NCBI RefSeq assembly: GCF_013401515.1
Contig: NZ_CP058529.1
Location: 1,984,001-2,048,000 of the forward strand
Direction: 5' to 3'
Source of the DNA: Halorarum halophilum
GTDB taxonomy: Archaea; Halobacteriota; Halobacteria; Halobacteriales; Haloferacaceae
Length of the DNA: 64,000 bases
Shown: one piece after another, positions 52,092-59,883 of the stretch
How the letters are laid out: each line of letters opens with the position of its first letter
How positions within the stretch are numbered: position 1 is the first letter of the stretch
Translations under genes and position numbers: made by a program
Notes under the pieces: generated by a model
Database searches by the model: none
What the model saw: only the letters and a program-made list of their open reading frames with translations
Told to the model about the DNA's origin: nothing

Positions 52092-52107
52092 TTTTGGCTC
52101 GCCTAAA
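52092..52107 (-). promoter_or_regulatory. Candidate metal-repressor operator 1
   Basis: TTTTGG-CTCG-CCTAAA lies four bases upstream of the start codon at 52088 and shares the arm pattern of operator 2. A repressor bound here would cover the transcription start. The motif resembles DtxR/IdeR half-sites (TTAGG). Confidence 0.5.
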
Positions 52108-52127
52108 CCGGTAAAGCGGTGCCGATT

Positions 52128-52143
52128 TTTAGGATTGCCTAAA
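52128..52143 (-). promoter_or_regulatory. Candidate metal-repressor operator 2
   Basis: TTTAGG-ATTG-CCTAAA is a perfect inverted repeat with a 4-base spacer, 36 bases from operator 1. On the minus strand it lies just upstream of a TATA-like GCTTTACC, in the BRE position. Two such sites before an iron-type binding protein fit control by a DtxR-family repressor (SirR/Idr type in haloarchaea). Confidence 0.6.
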
Positions 52144-52229
52144 TTGATGCCATGCCGGTAATCCGGAGTACGGGGCACTTCTGCGCCGTTAGGGAGCGTG
52201 TCTCGCTCGACGGGATCCGCTCCGGGGCG

Positions 52230-53243
52230 TCACTCGGCGGTGTCTCCCGATCGCTCCGCGTCGACGGTTCCGACGTCGGGTGCCGGCGCGTCGCTCCCGA
52301 CGCGCTCCCTGAGTTTCCCCAGGACGACGCAGCCGACGTAGATCGCGACGGCGATGAGGACGATGACGCCCCCGGCGGTCGCCTCCGCGTAGTAGGAGAC
52401 GCCGATCCCGAGGATGACCGCCAGTTGGGCGAGGACGATCGACGCGAGCAACGACTGGGAGAAGCTCCGAGACACCTGCGTGGCACCGGCGACGGGTACG
52501 ACGAGCATCGCGGCGACGAGGATGACGCCCATGATCTGCATGGCGCCGACCACCACCAGCGCGGTGAGCATCACCATCACGCGGTTGTACCAGCTGACGG
52601 GGATCCCGGAGACCTCCGCCGCCACCTCGTCGAACGTGACGTACAGCAACTGGTTCCGAGTGACAGCGACGGTCGCGACGATTACGCCGAACAGGACGAG
52701 CAGGATGGCGGCGTTCTCCGCGGACACCGTCGCGAGGTTTCCGAACAGGTACTGGTTGATACCGACCGCGAGTCCGCCCGCGTTGAGGCTGATGAGGACG
52801 GTGCCGAGCGCGAACCCCGTGGACAGCACGATCGCCATCGAGACGTCGTTGTAGGCGTCCGTGTGCTCCGAGATGAGTTCGATGAACAGCGCCGCGATCA
52901 CCGCGACCACGACCGCCGAGAGATAGGGGGAGACGTCGAGGTTCAGCACGGCGTTGACGAACAGGCCGACGGCGACCCCCGCGAAGGCGGTGTGGGCGAG
53001 CGCGTCGCCGATGAGCGCGAGCTGCCGGTGGACGAGGAACGTCCCGATGAGCGGGGCCATCACTCCGATACAGAGTCCGACGAGGATCGCCCGGTGCATG
53101 AACGGGTACTGGAGCAGTTCGAGCCCCGTCACCGCGGCCAACCGGAACATGAGTTCCGACCACAGGGAGAGAACCCAGTACAGCGGCGCGAGGAACGGCT
53201 CGATCGGACTCGCCTGGAGCGGTAGAGCCTGCGTCCCGGTCAC
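52230..53243 (-). CDS. Zinc/manganese-type ABC transporter permease (ZnuB/MntB family)
   Basis: 337 residues with eight to nine helices. Conserved segments are FMHRAILVGLCIGVMAPLIGTFLVHRQLALIGDALAH, then ALGTVLISL, then FDEVAAEVSGIP (loop contacting the ATPase) and MQIMGVILVAAMLVVPVA. The C-terminal 40 residues are acidic and disordered. It builds the membrane channel of a metal uptake system with the ATPase encoded at 53240, whose stop overlaps this start by four bases (ATGA). Zinc, manganese or ferrous iron are all possible ligands. Confidence 0.92.
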   Translation of the reverse strand: MTGTQALPLQASPIEPFLAPLYWVLSLWSELMFRLAAVTGLELLQYPFMHRAILVGLCIGVMAPLIGTFLVHRQLALIGDALAHTAFAGVAVGLFVNAVLNLDVSPYLSAVVVAVIAALFIELISEHTDAYNDVSMAIVLSTGFALGTVLISLNAGGLAVGINQYLFGNLATVSAENAAILLVLFGVIVATVAVTRNQLLYVTFDEVAAEVSGIPVSWYNRVMVMLTALVVVGAMQIMGVILVAAMLVVPVAGATQVSRSFSQSLLASIVLAQLAVILGIGVSYYAEATAGGVIVLIAVAIYVGCVVLGKLRERVGSDAPAPDVGTVDAERSGDTAE

Positions 53244-54031
53244 GAGGAATCACCCACCACCCTCGCGGACGTCCCGAACGCCCGCCCGACCGCGTCGCTT
53301 TCGACGAACTCGTCGGTCGACCCGTCGAAGTAGACCTCCCGGTTGAGACAGACGACGCGCTCGGCGTGGTCGGTGACCGCCCCGAGGTCGTGCTCGATCA
53401 GCAGGATCGTGATCCCGTCCGCGTTGAGCGCCTCGAGCAGGTCGTAGAACGCGTCGACCGACTCGACGTCGACGCCGACGGTCGGCTCGTCGAGCACGAG
53501 GAGGTCCGCCTCGCTGGCCAGCGCTCGCGCGATGAACGCCCGCTGGCGCTGCCCGCCGGAGAGACGAGTGACGCGGCGGTCCGCGAACGCGGCCATCCCG
53601 ACGACGTCGAGGGCGTGATCGACGATCCGCCGGTCCTCCTCGGAGAGGCGGCCGAAGCCGACGTGGGGGAACCGTCCCATCTTCACCACCTCGCGGACCG
53701 TGATCGGCATCTCCTTCGACGCGCTCGCCTCCTGGGCGACGTAGCCGATGCGCGCGCCGTCGTCGAACGTGCGTGCCGGTTCGCCGAACAGCCGGGCGGT
53801 GCCTTCGTCCGGACGGAGGAGTCCGAGCATGAGCTTCATCAGCGTCGACTTCCCCGACCCGTTCGGGCCGACGACGGCGACGTACTCGCCCGCGTCGATC
53901 CGGATCGAGACGTCCTCGACGACCGGCGTCGCGGTGTAACCGAAGTCGACGTCTTTCAGTTCGATGACCGCGTCCGTCGACGCGGCGTCGATCGATTCCG
54001 TCTCCGTGTCGGTGGTCGTGTTCATCTCCAT
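53240..54031 (-). CDS. Zinc/manganese-type ABC transporter ATPase (ZnuC family)
   Basis: 263 residues. Walker A GPNGSGKS, the Q loop YVAQEASASKEMPITV, the ABC signature LSGGQRQRAF, Walker B LLVLDEPTVGVD and the H loop LLIEHDLG are all present. A Thr-rich acidic tail of 20 residues precedes the domain. It energises metal import with the permease at 52230 and the binding protein at 54033; the gap to the binding-protein gene is a single base. The ATP-binding core is of normal ZnuC length. Confidence 0.93.
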   Translation of the reverse strand: MEMNTTTDTETESIDAASTDAVIELKDVDFGYTATPVVEDVSIRIDAGEYVAVVGPNGSGKSTLMKLMLGLLRPDEGTARLFGEPARTFDDGARIGYVAQEASASKEMPITVREVVKMGRFPHVGFGRLSEEDRRIVDHALDVVGMAAFADRRVTRLSGGQRQRAFIARALASEADLLVLDEPTVGVDVESVDAFYDLLEALNADGITILLIEHDLGAVTDHAERVVCLNREVYFDGSTDEFVESDAVGRAFGTSARVVGDSS

Positions 54032-54032
54032 C

Positions 54033-55100
54033 TCACTCGAAGTTCCGCCACTGCTCGTTCCAGCCGTCGGGACCGGCGTCCTCGGGCGACGTGTTCCCGA
54101 GGACGATCTCGAACGTCGGCATGTTGATGTTGTACGCGATCTCCTCGTACCCCCAGTCGTTCTCGACCCAGTCCTCTCGGACGCCCGCGTACGGAGTCAC
54201 CGGGTAGTACCCCTCCACCGCGGTCTCGGCGACCAGTTGCTTTGCAGGCCGCCGCGTCTCGAACACCCCCGCGCCGACGTACTTGATGTCGTTCTCGTCG
54301 ATCACCCGCTTCGCCTCGGCGATGTCGGACGGCTTCACGTCCCCGCTCGCGGCGAGGTTGGTGACGAGCGGCCTCATCCGGACGCCGTAGCGGACGCCGA
54401 TGTACTGGAAGGCGTTGTGCGCGGCCAGCTGCACCACGTCCCGACTCGCCTTCTCGAAGATCCGTTCGTAGTCTGCGTCGATGCGGTCGAGCACGTCCGT
54501 CTTGTACGAGGAGGCGTTGTCGCGGAACGCCCCCTCGTGTTCGGGAAGGAGTTCGACGAACCCCTCCGTGATGTTGTCGACGGACTGGGCGGCACGCCGG
54601 GGATCCAGCCAAAAGTGGGGGTCCTTGCCGCGACCCTCCCCGACGCCCTCCTCGTCCGGGTCCAGGCTAGCGGCGAGCGACACGAGTTCGACGTTCTCGC
54701 GGACGTTGATCAGGTGAGTGTCGACGTCGTCGTCCTCGAGCGTCCGGATCGCCCGGTCGGCCCACGGCTGGAAGTCCTCGCCGACGTGGACGAACGCGTC
54801 CGCCTCGATGATGTCCCGCGTGACGCTCGCGTCCGGCTCCCAGCCGTGACCGTGGAGGCCGGTCGGGACCAGGTTCTTCACCCGCAGGGGCGTTCCGTCG
54901 GCGATCTTCCGGGCGAAGTCGTAGAAGCTGAAGAACGAGGCCACCGCGACCGGGTCGTCGTCGTCCGTCGCCCCCGAGGCGCCGACACGGCTGTCGCCGA
55001 GACAGCCGGCGGCGCCGACGGCGAGGACGCTGCCGGCGGCAGCGAGCGTTCGACGACGCGAGCACCGGGGTCCTGTCCCCGCGTATGGATCGTCGCTCAT
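54033..55100 (-). CDS. Zinc/manganese-type ABC substrate-binding lipoprotein (ZnuA family)
   Basis: 355 residues. The signal is Tat-like (SRRRTLAAAGSV) with lipobox GAAGC. The cluster A-I domain has metal-binding His residues in GLHGHGWEPDA, in KDPHFWLDP and in LAAHNAFQYIGVRYG, with a fourth acidic ligand expected after VFETRR. ADAFVHVGEDFQPWADRAI is also typical. The family's His-rich loop is short and acidic here (DPDEEGVGEGRGKD), which points slightly to manganese rather than zinc. It is the first gene of the operon. A hairpin and a palindrome lie in its upstream region. Confidence 0.9.
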   Translation of the reverse strand: MSDDPYAGTGPRCSRRRTLAAAGSVLAVGAAGCLGDSRVGASGATDDDDPVAVASFFSFYDFARKIADGTPLRVKNLVPTGLHGHGWEPDASVTRDIIEADAFVHVGEDFQPWADRAIRTLEDDDVDTHLINVRENVELVSLAASLDPDEEGVGEGRGKDPHFWLDPRRAAQSVDNITEGFVELLPEHEGAFRDNASSYKTDVLDRIDADYERIFEKASRDVVQLAAHNAFQYIGVRYGVRMRPLVTNLAASGDVKPSDIAEAKRVIDENDIKYVGAGVFETRRPAKQLVAETAVEGYYPVTPYAGVREDWVENDWGYEEIAYNINMPTFEIVLGNTSPEDAGPDGWNEQWRNFE

Positions 55101-55137
55101 GCTCGCCCACCCCCCACGACGCTCATGCGGCCCGACG

Positions 55138-55160
55138 CCGACCGGAGCGTCCCCGGTCGG
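55138..55160 (-). promoter_or_regulatory. Leader hairpin upstream of znuA-like gene
   Basis: CCGACCGG-agcgtcc-CCGGTCGG is a perfect 8-bp stem with a 7-base loop, 38-60 bases before the start codon. It probably lies in the 5-prime leader, since the AT-rich promoter is further upstream. A role in leader stability or metal sensing is possible. Confidence 0.4.
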
Positions 55161-55186
55161 TGCCCAACCCGCAGCCGAACCAAATT

Positions 55187-55202
55187 ATTAGACTCATCTA
55201 AT
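55187..55202. promoter_or_regulatory. Palindrome in the znuA-like / multicopper oxidase divergent promoter
   Basis: ATTAGA-CTCA-TCTAAT is a perfect inverted repeat with a 4-base spacer in the only AT-rich part of this 312-base region. It has the same 6-4-6 architecture as the 52.1 kb operators but different arms. It overlaps the probable promoter of the metal ABC operon and may also influence the oxidase gene. Confidence 0.55.
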
Positions 55203-55412
55203 TCTCTGTTTGTCCCCACCATACAAATACTATTCGTTCAACTTAACCACGGTTCACAGGCGTGCGCCGACGAGCGCTCGGGGAGGTGATCGACACGTGA
55301 CATTTGGGCGATACCGTCGAGAAATGGCCGTTCAGCCCCGCTCTCCAGTCTTTCTCGGATCCCGGGAACCGTCTCCACTTCATATGTTCTCGGCCGTCCG
55401 AGATGAACCTGT

Positions 55413-56555
55413 ATGACGAGCGAAATCGGCGCTCCCGGCGACGGCATCTCACGACGACGGTTCCTGGCGGCCTCCGGGGCGGTCGGCGTCTCCGCGGCGG
55501 CCGGCTGTGTGACGACCTCGCAGCCGACGGTCTCCCGGGTCGATACCGGTGCACAGGCGATGACGAGCGACCTCCCGACCACTGGTAGGCCCGAGGTGGT
55601 CGACCTGGCCGAGCGCGACTACGAGGTGACGCTGAAGGCGGTGTCGGCGGTCCACCACGTCCACCCGGGCGAGACGATGAACGGCCCCATCACGCTCCCG
55701 GTCGTCTGGGCCTGGCAGGCCGACGACAGCACCCCCTCGGTCCCCGGTCCGGTCCTGCGCGTCGAGGAGGGCGCGGAGTTCAACGTCACCCTCGACAACT
55801 CGGGGATGGACATGCCCCACACGTTCCACGTCCACGGCCTCCGCAAGACGTGGGAGAACGACGGCGTCCCGACGACGACCGGCGTCACCGTCGGCCCCGG
55901 CGAGACGCACACCTACGAGTTCACCGCGAACGTGGCCGGCACCCACCTCTACCACTGCCACTACCAGACGCCCCGGCACATGGACATGGGGATGTACGGG
56001 ATCCTCCGCGTCGAGCCGGAGGGATACGAGCGCGCGGACAGGGAGTACTACATGACGGTGAAGGAGTGGGACACCCGGCTCTCCCGCCAGTACGGCGGCG
56101 AGGACGTGGGCTACGACCTCACCAGCCGGGGGATGGACACGTTCACCATCAACGGGAAGTCCGCGCCCGCGACGTTCCACCCCGAGACGGGGTCGCCGAT
56201 CGTCGTCGAACCCGGCGACACCGTCAGGCTCCACTGGGTGAACGCGGGCTTCCACAGCCACCCGCTGCACCTCCACAACCACCGGTTCCGGGTCGTGGAG
56301 AAGGACGGGTCGGCGATCCCGGAGGGGATGCAGCTGATGCAGGACGTCGTGAACGTCGCCCCGGCCGAGCGCTACACGGTCGAGTTCGAGGCGGACGCGG
56401 ACCCCGGCATCTACCTGATGCACTGCCACAAGGTGGACCACGTCCGCAACGGCTCCTCGTACCCCGGCGGGATGCTCTCGGCCGTGGTGTACACCCCGGT
56501 GATGGACACCGACCTCTTCCGGCAGGTCATGGCGTACGCCGGCTACGAGGCGTGA
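55413..56555 (+). CDS. Two-domain multicopper oxidase (laccase-like)
   Basis: 380 residues. A Tat signal (SRRRFLAASG) with lipobox-like AAAGC directs export. Domain 1 (about 60-205) has HTFHVHG (136-142) and HLYHCHYQTPRHMDMGM (178-194), with Cys182, His189 and Met194 as possible type 1 copper ligands. Domain 2 (about 206-370) has HSHPLHLHNHRF (281-292) and MHCHKVDH (336-343), with Cys338, His343 and Met354. The four His-x-His blocks should form the type 2/3 trinuclear site between subunits, as in trimeric two-domain laccases. A type 1 site in both domains would place it in the A type. The next gene encodes a halocyanin, a likely electron partner. Confidence 0.9.
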   Translation: MTSEIGAPGDGISRRRFLAASGAVGVSAAAGCVTTSQPTVSRVDTGAQAMTSDLPTTGRPEVVDLAERDYEVTLKAVSAVHHVHPGETMNGPITLPVVWAWQADDSTPSVPGPVLRVEEGAEFNVTLDNSGMDMPHTFHVHGLRKTWENDGVPTTTGVTVGPGETHTYEFTANVAGTHLYHCHYQTPRHMDMGMYGILRVEPEGYERADREYYMTVKEWDTRLSRQYGGEDVGYDLTSRGMDTFTINGKSAPATFHPETGSPIVVEPGDTVRLHWVNAGFHSHPLHLHNHRFRVVEKDGSAIPEGMQLMQDVVNVAPAERYTVEFEADADPGIYLMHCHKVDHVRNGSSYPGGMLSAVVYTPVMDTDLFRQVMAYAGYEA

Positions 56556-56557
56556 CC

Positions 56558-57610
56558 ATGTCCGGGCACACCGACGGCGCACCCGGACGGGGCTCCGGGT
56601 ACACCCGACGGACGGTGCTGGCGGGGACGGGCGCCGCCCTCGGGGCGTGCCTCCTCCCCGGGCAGGTCCGCGCGGCCGGCGAGGACCCGACCGACCTGAC
56701 GGAGTGGTTCGCCGACACCGACGGCGCGACGGAGGTCGTCGACGAGCGGGGCACGGACGCCGTGACGGTCGCCGTCGGCGTCGACGCCAACGGCGGGGCG
56801 TTCGGGTTCGGCCCGCCGGCGGTCCGCGTCGACCCGGGGACAGAGGTGACCTGGGAGTGGACCGGCAACGGCGGCAGCCACAACGTCGTCGCCGAGGACG
56901 GCTCGTTCGGCTCCGAGTACGACGACGCGGCCGGAACGACGTTCGCGTACACCCCCACGGAGTCCGGCGTAATCCGGTACGCCTGCGCCCCGCACAAGGC
57001 GATGGGGATGCGCGGCACGCTGGTCGTCGGCGACGCGGCGGTCACCTTCCCCGGTGGGGCGACCGGCGGCGACGCCGAGACCCCGACCGGGACGCCCGAG
57101 CCGGAGCAGTTGGGTCCGATGCGGTCGTTCGACGGCTGGCTCGACGGGACGAGCAACTACCGGGGCGTGGCCGACCGCCGCGGCGAGGCCGAGGTGACGG
57201 TGAAGGTCGGCGCGACGGGCAACGGCGGCGAGTTCGCGTTCGAACCCGCCGCGGTTCACGTCGACCCGGGAACGGTCGTCCGCTGGGAGTGGGTCGGCAC
57301 CGCCGGTGCCTACGACGTCGTCGATCCGGCGCTCGGTTACGCGAGCGAACAGGTCCAGGGGACGGGGAAGACGTTCGCGCTCCGGTTCGACGGCGACGGC
57401 CTCTCGAAGTACGAGTGCACGGAGTACGGCGACCAGGGGATGCGGGGCGTCGTCCTGGTGGGCGAGGGACCGGTCGGGGAACTGACCTGGCGGGGCGTCG
57501 GCGCCGCCGCCGGCGTCGCCGGCCTGGTCGCGGCCCCCATCGCGCTCGGCGTCAGGTACCACTTCGAGAACGTGACGGGCGGGGGCGGCCCCGACCGCCC
57601 CGAGAGCTGA
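56558..57610 (+). CDS. Membrane-anchored protein with two halocyanin domains
   Basis: 350 residues, starting two bases after the oxidase stop. A Tat-type signal (TRRTVLAGTGAALGA) starts it. Halocyanin domain 1 (about 55-158) has full type 1 copper ligands: His108 in GGSHNVV, then Cys143, His146 and Met151 in YACAPHKAMGMRG. Domain 2 (about 205-302) aligns closely but has Tyr252 in place of the first His (GAYDVV) and Tyr290 in place of the second (YECTEYGDQGMRG); Cys287 and Met295 stay. So only domain 1 should bind copper normally. A C-terminal helix (312-332) anchors it facing outward. It likely carries electrons to or from the oxidase. Confidence 0.9.
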   Translation: MSGHTDGAPGRGSGYTRRTVLAGTGAALGACLLPGQVRAAGEDPTDLTEWFADTDGATEVVDERGTDAVTVAVGVDANGGAFGFGPPAVRVDPGTEVTWEWTGNGGSHNVVAEDGSFGSEYDDAAGTTFAYTPTESGVIRYACAPHKAMGMRGTLVVGDAAVTFPGGATGGDAETPTGTPEPEQLGPMRSFDGWLDGTSNYRGVADRRGEAEVTVKVGATGNGGEFAFEPAAVHVDPGTVVRWEWVGTAGAYDVVDPALGYASEQVQGTGKTFALRFDGDGLSKYECTEYGDQGMRGVVLVGEGPVGELTWRGVGAAAGVAGLVAAPIALGVRYHFENVTGGGGPDRPES

Positions 57611-57700
57611 CCGACACGCCCGCGTCGGGACTCGGCGTCACGATCTCGGCCGAACGGTCGCCACCCCCGGATTTTTGCCGACGCTCGGCCACTCACACCC

Positions 57701-59020
57701 ATGGACGACATCGCCGACGCCGTGGGACGGGCGTGGCTCGACGACCGACCCTGGGCGTTCCTCACGGACCTCACTGCGATCGGGAACCGGATGGGCGGGA
57801 GCGAGGGGGAGGCTCGCGCCGCCCGACTGGTCGCCGACGCCTTCGAGGACGCCGGCCTTCGCCGCGTCCGCCAGCAGTCGTTCGAGGTGAACGAGTGGCG
57901 ACGCGGGCGGACCGAACTCGAACTCGTCGCCCCGGATCGCCGGGAGTTCGAGGCCATCGCGCTGCCGTACTGCCCCGCCGGCGACGTTCGGGGGGAACTG
58001 GTCGACGTCGGCTACGGCACCCCCGCGGAGATCGACGAGGTCGACGTGGAGGGGAAGGTCGCCGTGGCGAGCACGACGACCCCCTCGGGCGGGCGGTTCG
58101 TCCACCGGATGGAGAAGTACGGCTACGCCGCCGAGGCCGGCGCCGAGGCGTTCGCGTTCGTCAACCACGTCCCCGGACAACTCCCGCCGACGGGGTCGCT
58201 CACGTTCGGCGAGGAGGCGTCCATCCCGGCGGTCGGCGTGAGCAAGGAGACCGGCGCGTGGCTGTCGGAGTACGCCGGCGAGGACGGCGTCGTCGAACTG
58301 ACCGTCGAGGCGGAGACGGTTCCGGGCGAGAGTCGGAACGTCCTCGGCGCGGTCGGCCCGGACACCGACGAGGCCGTGCTCGTGCTCGCCCACTACGACG
58401 CCCACGACATCGCCGAGGGGGCGCTCGACAACGGCTGCGGGATCGCGACCCTCCTCGTCGCCGCCCGGATCCTCGCCGAGGCGGACCTCGACATCGGCGT
58501 CCGGTTCGGCGCGGTGGGCTGTGAGGAGACCGGACTGCTCGGCTCGGAACACCTCGCGTCCATGACCGACTTCGACTCCGTGAAGGCGGTCGTGAACGTC
58601 GACGGCGCGGGTCGGTTCCGCAACCTCGTCGCGATGAGCCACACCTCGGCGGCGACCGCCGACGTCGCCCGGCGAATGAGCCGGGCCACGCGCCACCCCA
58701 TCGAAGTGCGCGAGGAGCCCCACCCGTTCTCGGACCAGTGGCCGTTCGTGCGAGCCGGCGTCCCCGCGCTCCAGCTCCACTCGGACAGCGGCGAGCGCGG
58801 CCGGGGGTGGGGTCACACCCACGCGGACACGCGGGACAAGGTCGACGACCGGAACGTCAGGGAGCACGGCGCGCTCGCCGCGCTGCTCGTGCGCGAACTC
58901 GCCGAGGAGTCGGTCGAGATCCCCGCGCTCGACGAGTACGAACTGGAGGAGGCGTTCCGCGAGGCGGAGTTCGAGCCGGGCATGAAGGCCGCGGGGCTGT
59001 GGCCCGAGGACTGGGACTGA
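57701..59020 (+). CDS. M28 family zinc aminopeptidase, paralogue 2
   Basis: 439 residues with the same plan as the gene at 23427: IGNRMGGSEGEARAARLVADAFEDAGL, a protease-associated insert (RFVHRMEKYGYAAEAGAEAF), then the core. Zinc ligands are His231 and Asp243 (AHYDAHDIAEGALDNGCG), the Glu pair in GCEETGLLG, Asp in VNVDGA and His in GWGHTHAD. No signal peptide is present. It should trim peptides in the cytoplasm. ATG 57701 lies about 27 bases after a TATA-like gatttttgcc, so it is probably leaderless. Confidence 0.92.
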   Translation: MDDIADAVGRAWLDDRPWAFLTDLTAIGNRMGGSEGEARAARLVADAFEDAGLRRVRQQSFEVNEWRRGRTELELVAPDRREFEAIALPYCPAGDVRGELVDVGYGTPAEIDEVDVEGKVAVASTTTPSGGRFVHRMEKYGYAAEAGAEAFAFVNHVPGQLPPTGSLTFGEEASIPAVGVSKETGAWLSEYAGEDGVVELTVEAETVPGESRNVLGAVGPDTDEAVLVLAHYDAHDIAEGALDNGCGIATLLVAARILAEADLDIGVRFGAVGCEETGLLGSEHLASMTDFDSVKAVVNVDGAGRFRNLVAMSHTSAATADVARRMSRATRHPIEVREEPHPFSDQWPFVRAGVPALQLHSDSGERGRGWGHTHADTRDKVDDRNVREHGALAALLVRELAEESVEIPALDEYELEEAFREAEFEPGMKAAGLWPEDWD

Positions 59021-59057
59021 GCGCGGGTTCCGGCTCGCCCCGCGTCAGCACGGGCTC

Positions 59058-59858
59058 CTACAGGCCGTCCAGAATTTCGTCGGCGACCCGCGCCCGAACC
59101 AGCCCGTCCCGTCGTCGGTCGCCGAACACCTCCCGGACGGTCTCCATCGCCACTGGGTCCCGTTCGAACGTCAGGTCGGGGTAGTCGACGCCGACGAGCA
59201 CGAGCGGTTCGGGAGGAGCCGTCGGGACGCCCCACTCGTCGGCGAGGCGTTCGGCCGAGAGCACCTGATCGACCCGGTCGAGCCCCGCGTCGCCGCCGGC
59301 GACGCCGTGGACGACCCCCGCCAGCCGACGGACGAAGTGCCGCGGGAACCCCCCACCGGCGACGCGGAGGACGAGGAACTCGCCGTCGCGGGCGACCGAG
59401 CAGTCCACGTCGCGGACCGTGCCGTTCCCATCCGTCGTCAGGTTGTGGAAGTCGTGCTCGCCCGAGAGTCGCGCGGCGGCCTCACGTGCCCGGGAGACGG
59501 AGGCCTCGGGCGCGTAGAGGTGGTACCGGTAGGTCCGTCGCACCGCGTCGTGGGTCGCGTGGAAGTCGGCGGGCGCGTCGGCGTGGGCCCAGGCCCTGAC
59601 ATGCCCCGGGAGTTCGGCGTTGAACGCGCGGGGCGTCAGCCAGTCGGGGGCGTCGAACGCGACCGTCTGCGCGACCGCCGAGACGCCGGCGTCCGTCCGG
59701 CCGGCGGCGGCGTACCCCGGCGGCTTCCGGTCGTCGTCGCCGAACACGTCGAGCGCGCGGAGCGCGTCGAACAGCGTCCCCTCGACGGTCGGCACGTCCG
59801 GCTGGCGCTGGAAGCCGTAGAACGGCCGGCCGTCGTAGGCGACGCGGAAGGCGCGCAC
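59058..59858 (-). CDS. truA: tRNA pseudouridine(38-40) synthase TruA
   Basis: 266 residues from GTG 59856-59858 (VRAFRVAYDGRPFYGFQRQ). TruA converts uridines 38-40 in the anticodon arm to pseudouridine. The catalytic Asp is in AAGRTDAGVSA; NAELPGHVRAWAHADAPADFHATHDA and RRTYRYHLY are family blocks, and GGGFPRHFVRRLAGVVHGVA forms part of the RNA cleft. The frame is open far upstream, but only the internal GTG matches the family start. The gene follows the beta-propeller lipoprotein with a 25-base gap. Confidence 0.92.
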   Translation of the reverse strand: MRAFRVAYDGRPFYGFQRQPDVPTVEGTLFDALRALDVFGDDDRKPPGYAAAGRTDAGVSAVAQTVAFDAPDWLTPRAFNAELPGHVRAWAHADAPADFHATHDAVRRTYRYHLYAPEASVSRAREAAARLSGEHDFHNLTTDGNGTVRDVDCSVARDGEFLVLRVAGGGFPRHFVRRLAGVVHGVAGGDAGLDRVDQVLSAERLADEWGVPTAPPEPLVLVGVDYPDLTFERDPVAMETVREVFGDRRRDGLVRARVADEILDGL

Positions 59859-59883
59859 GGGTGCCGCGAGGGACGCGGTCGAC

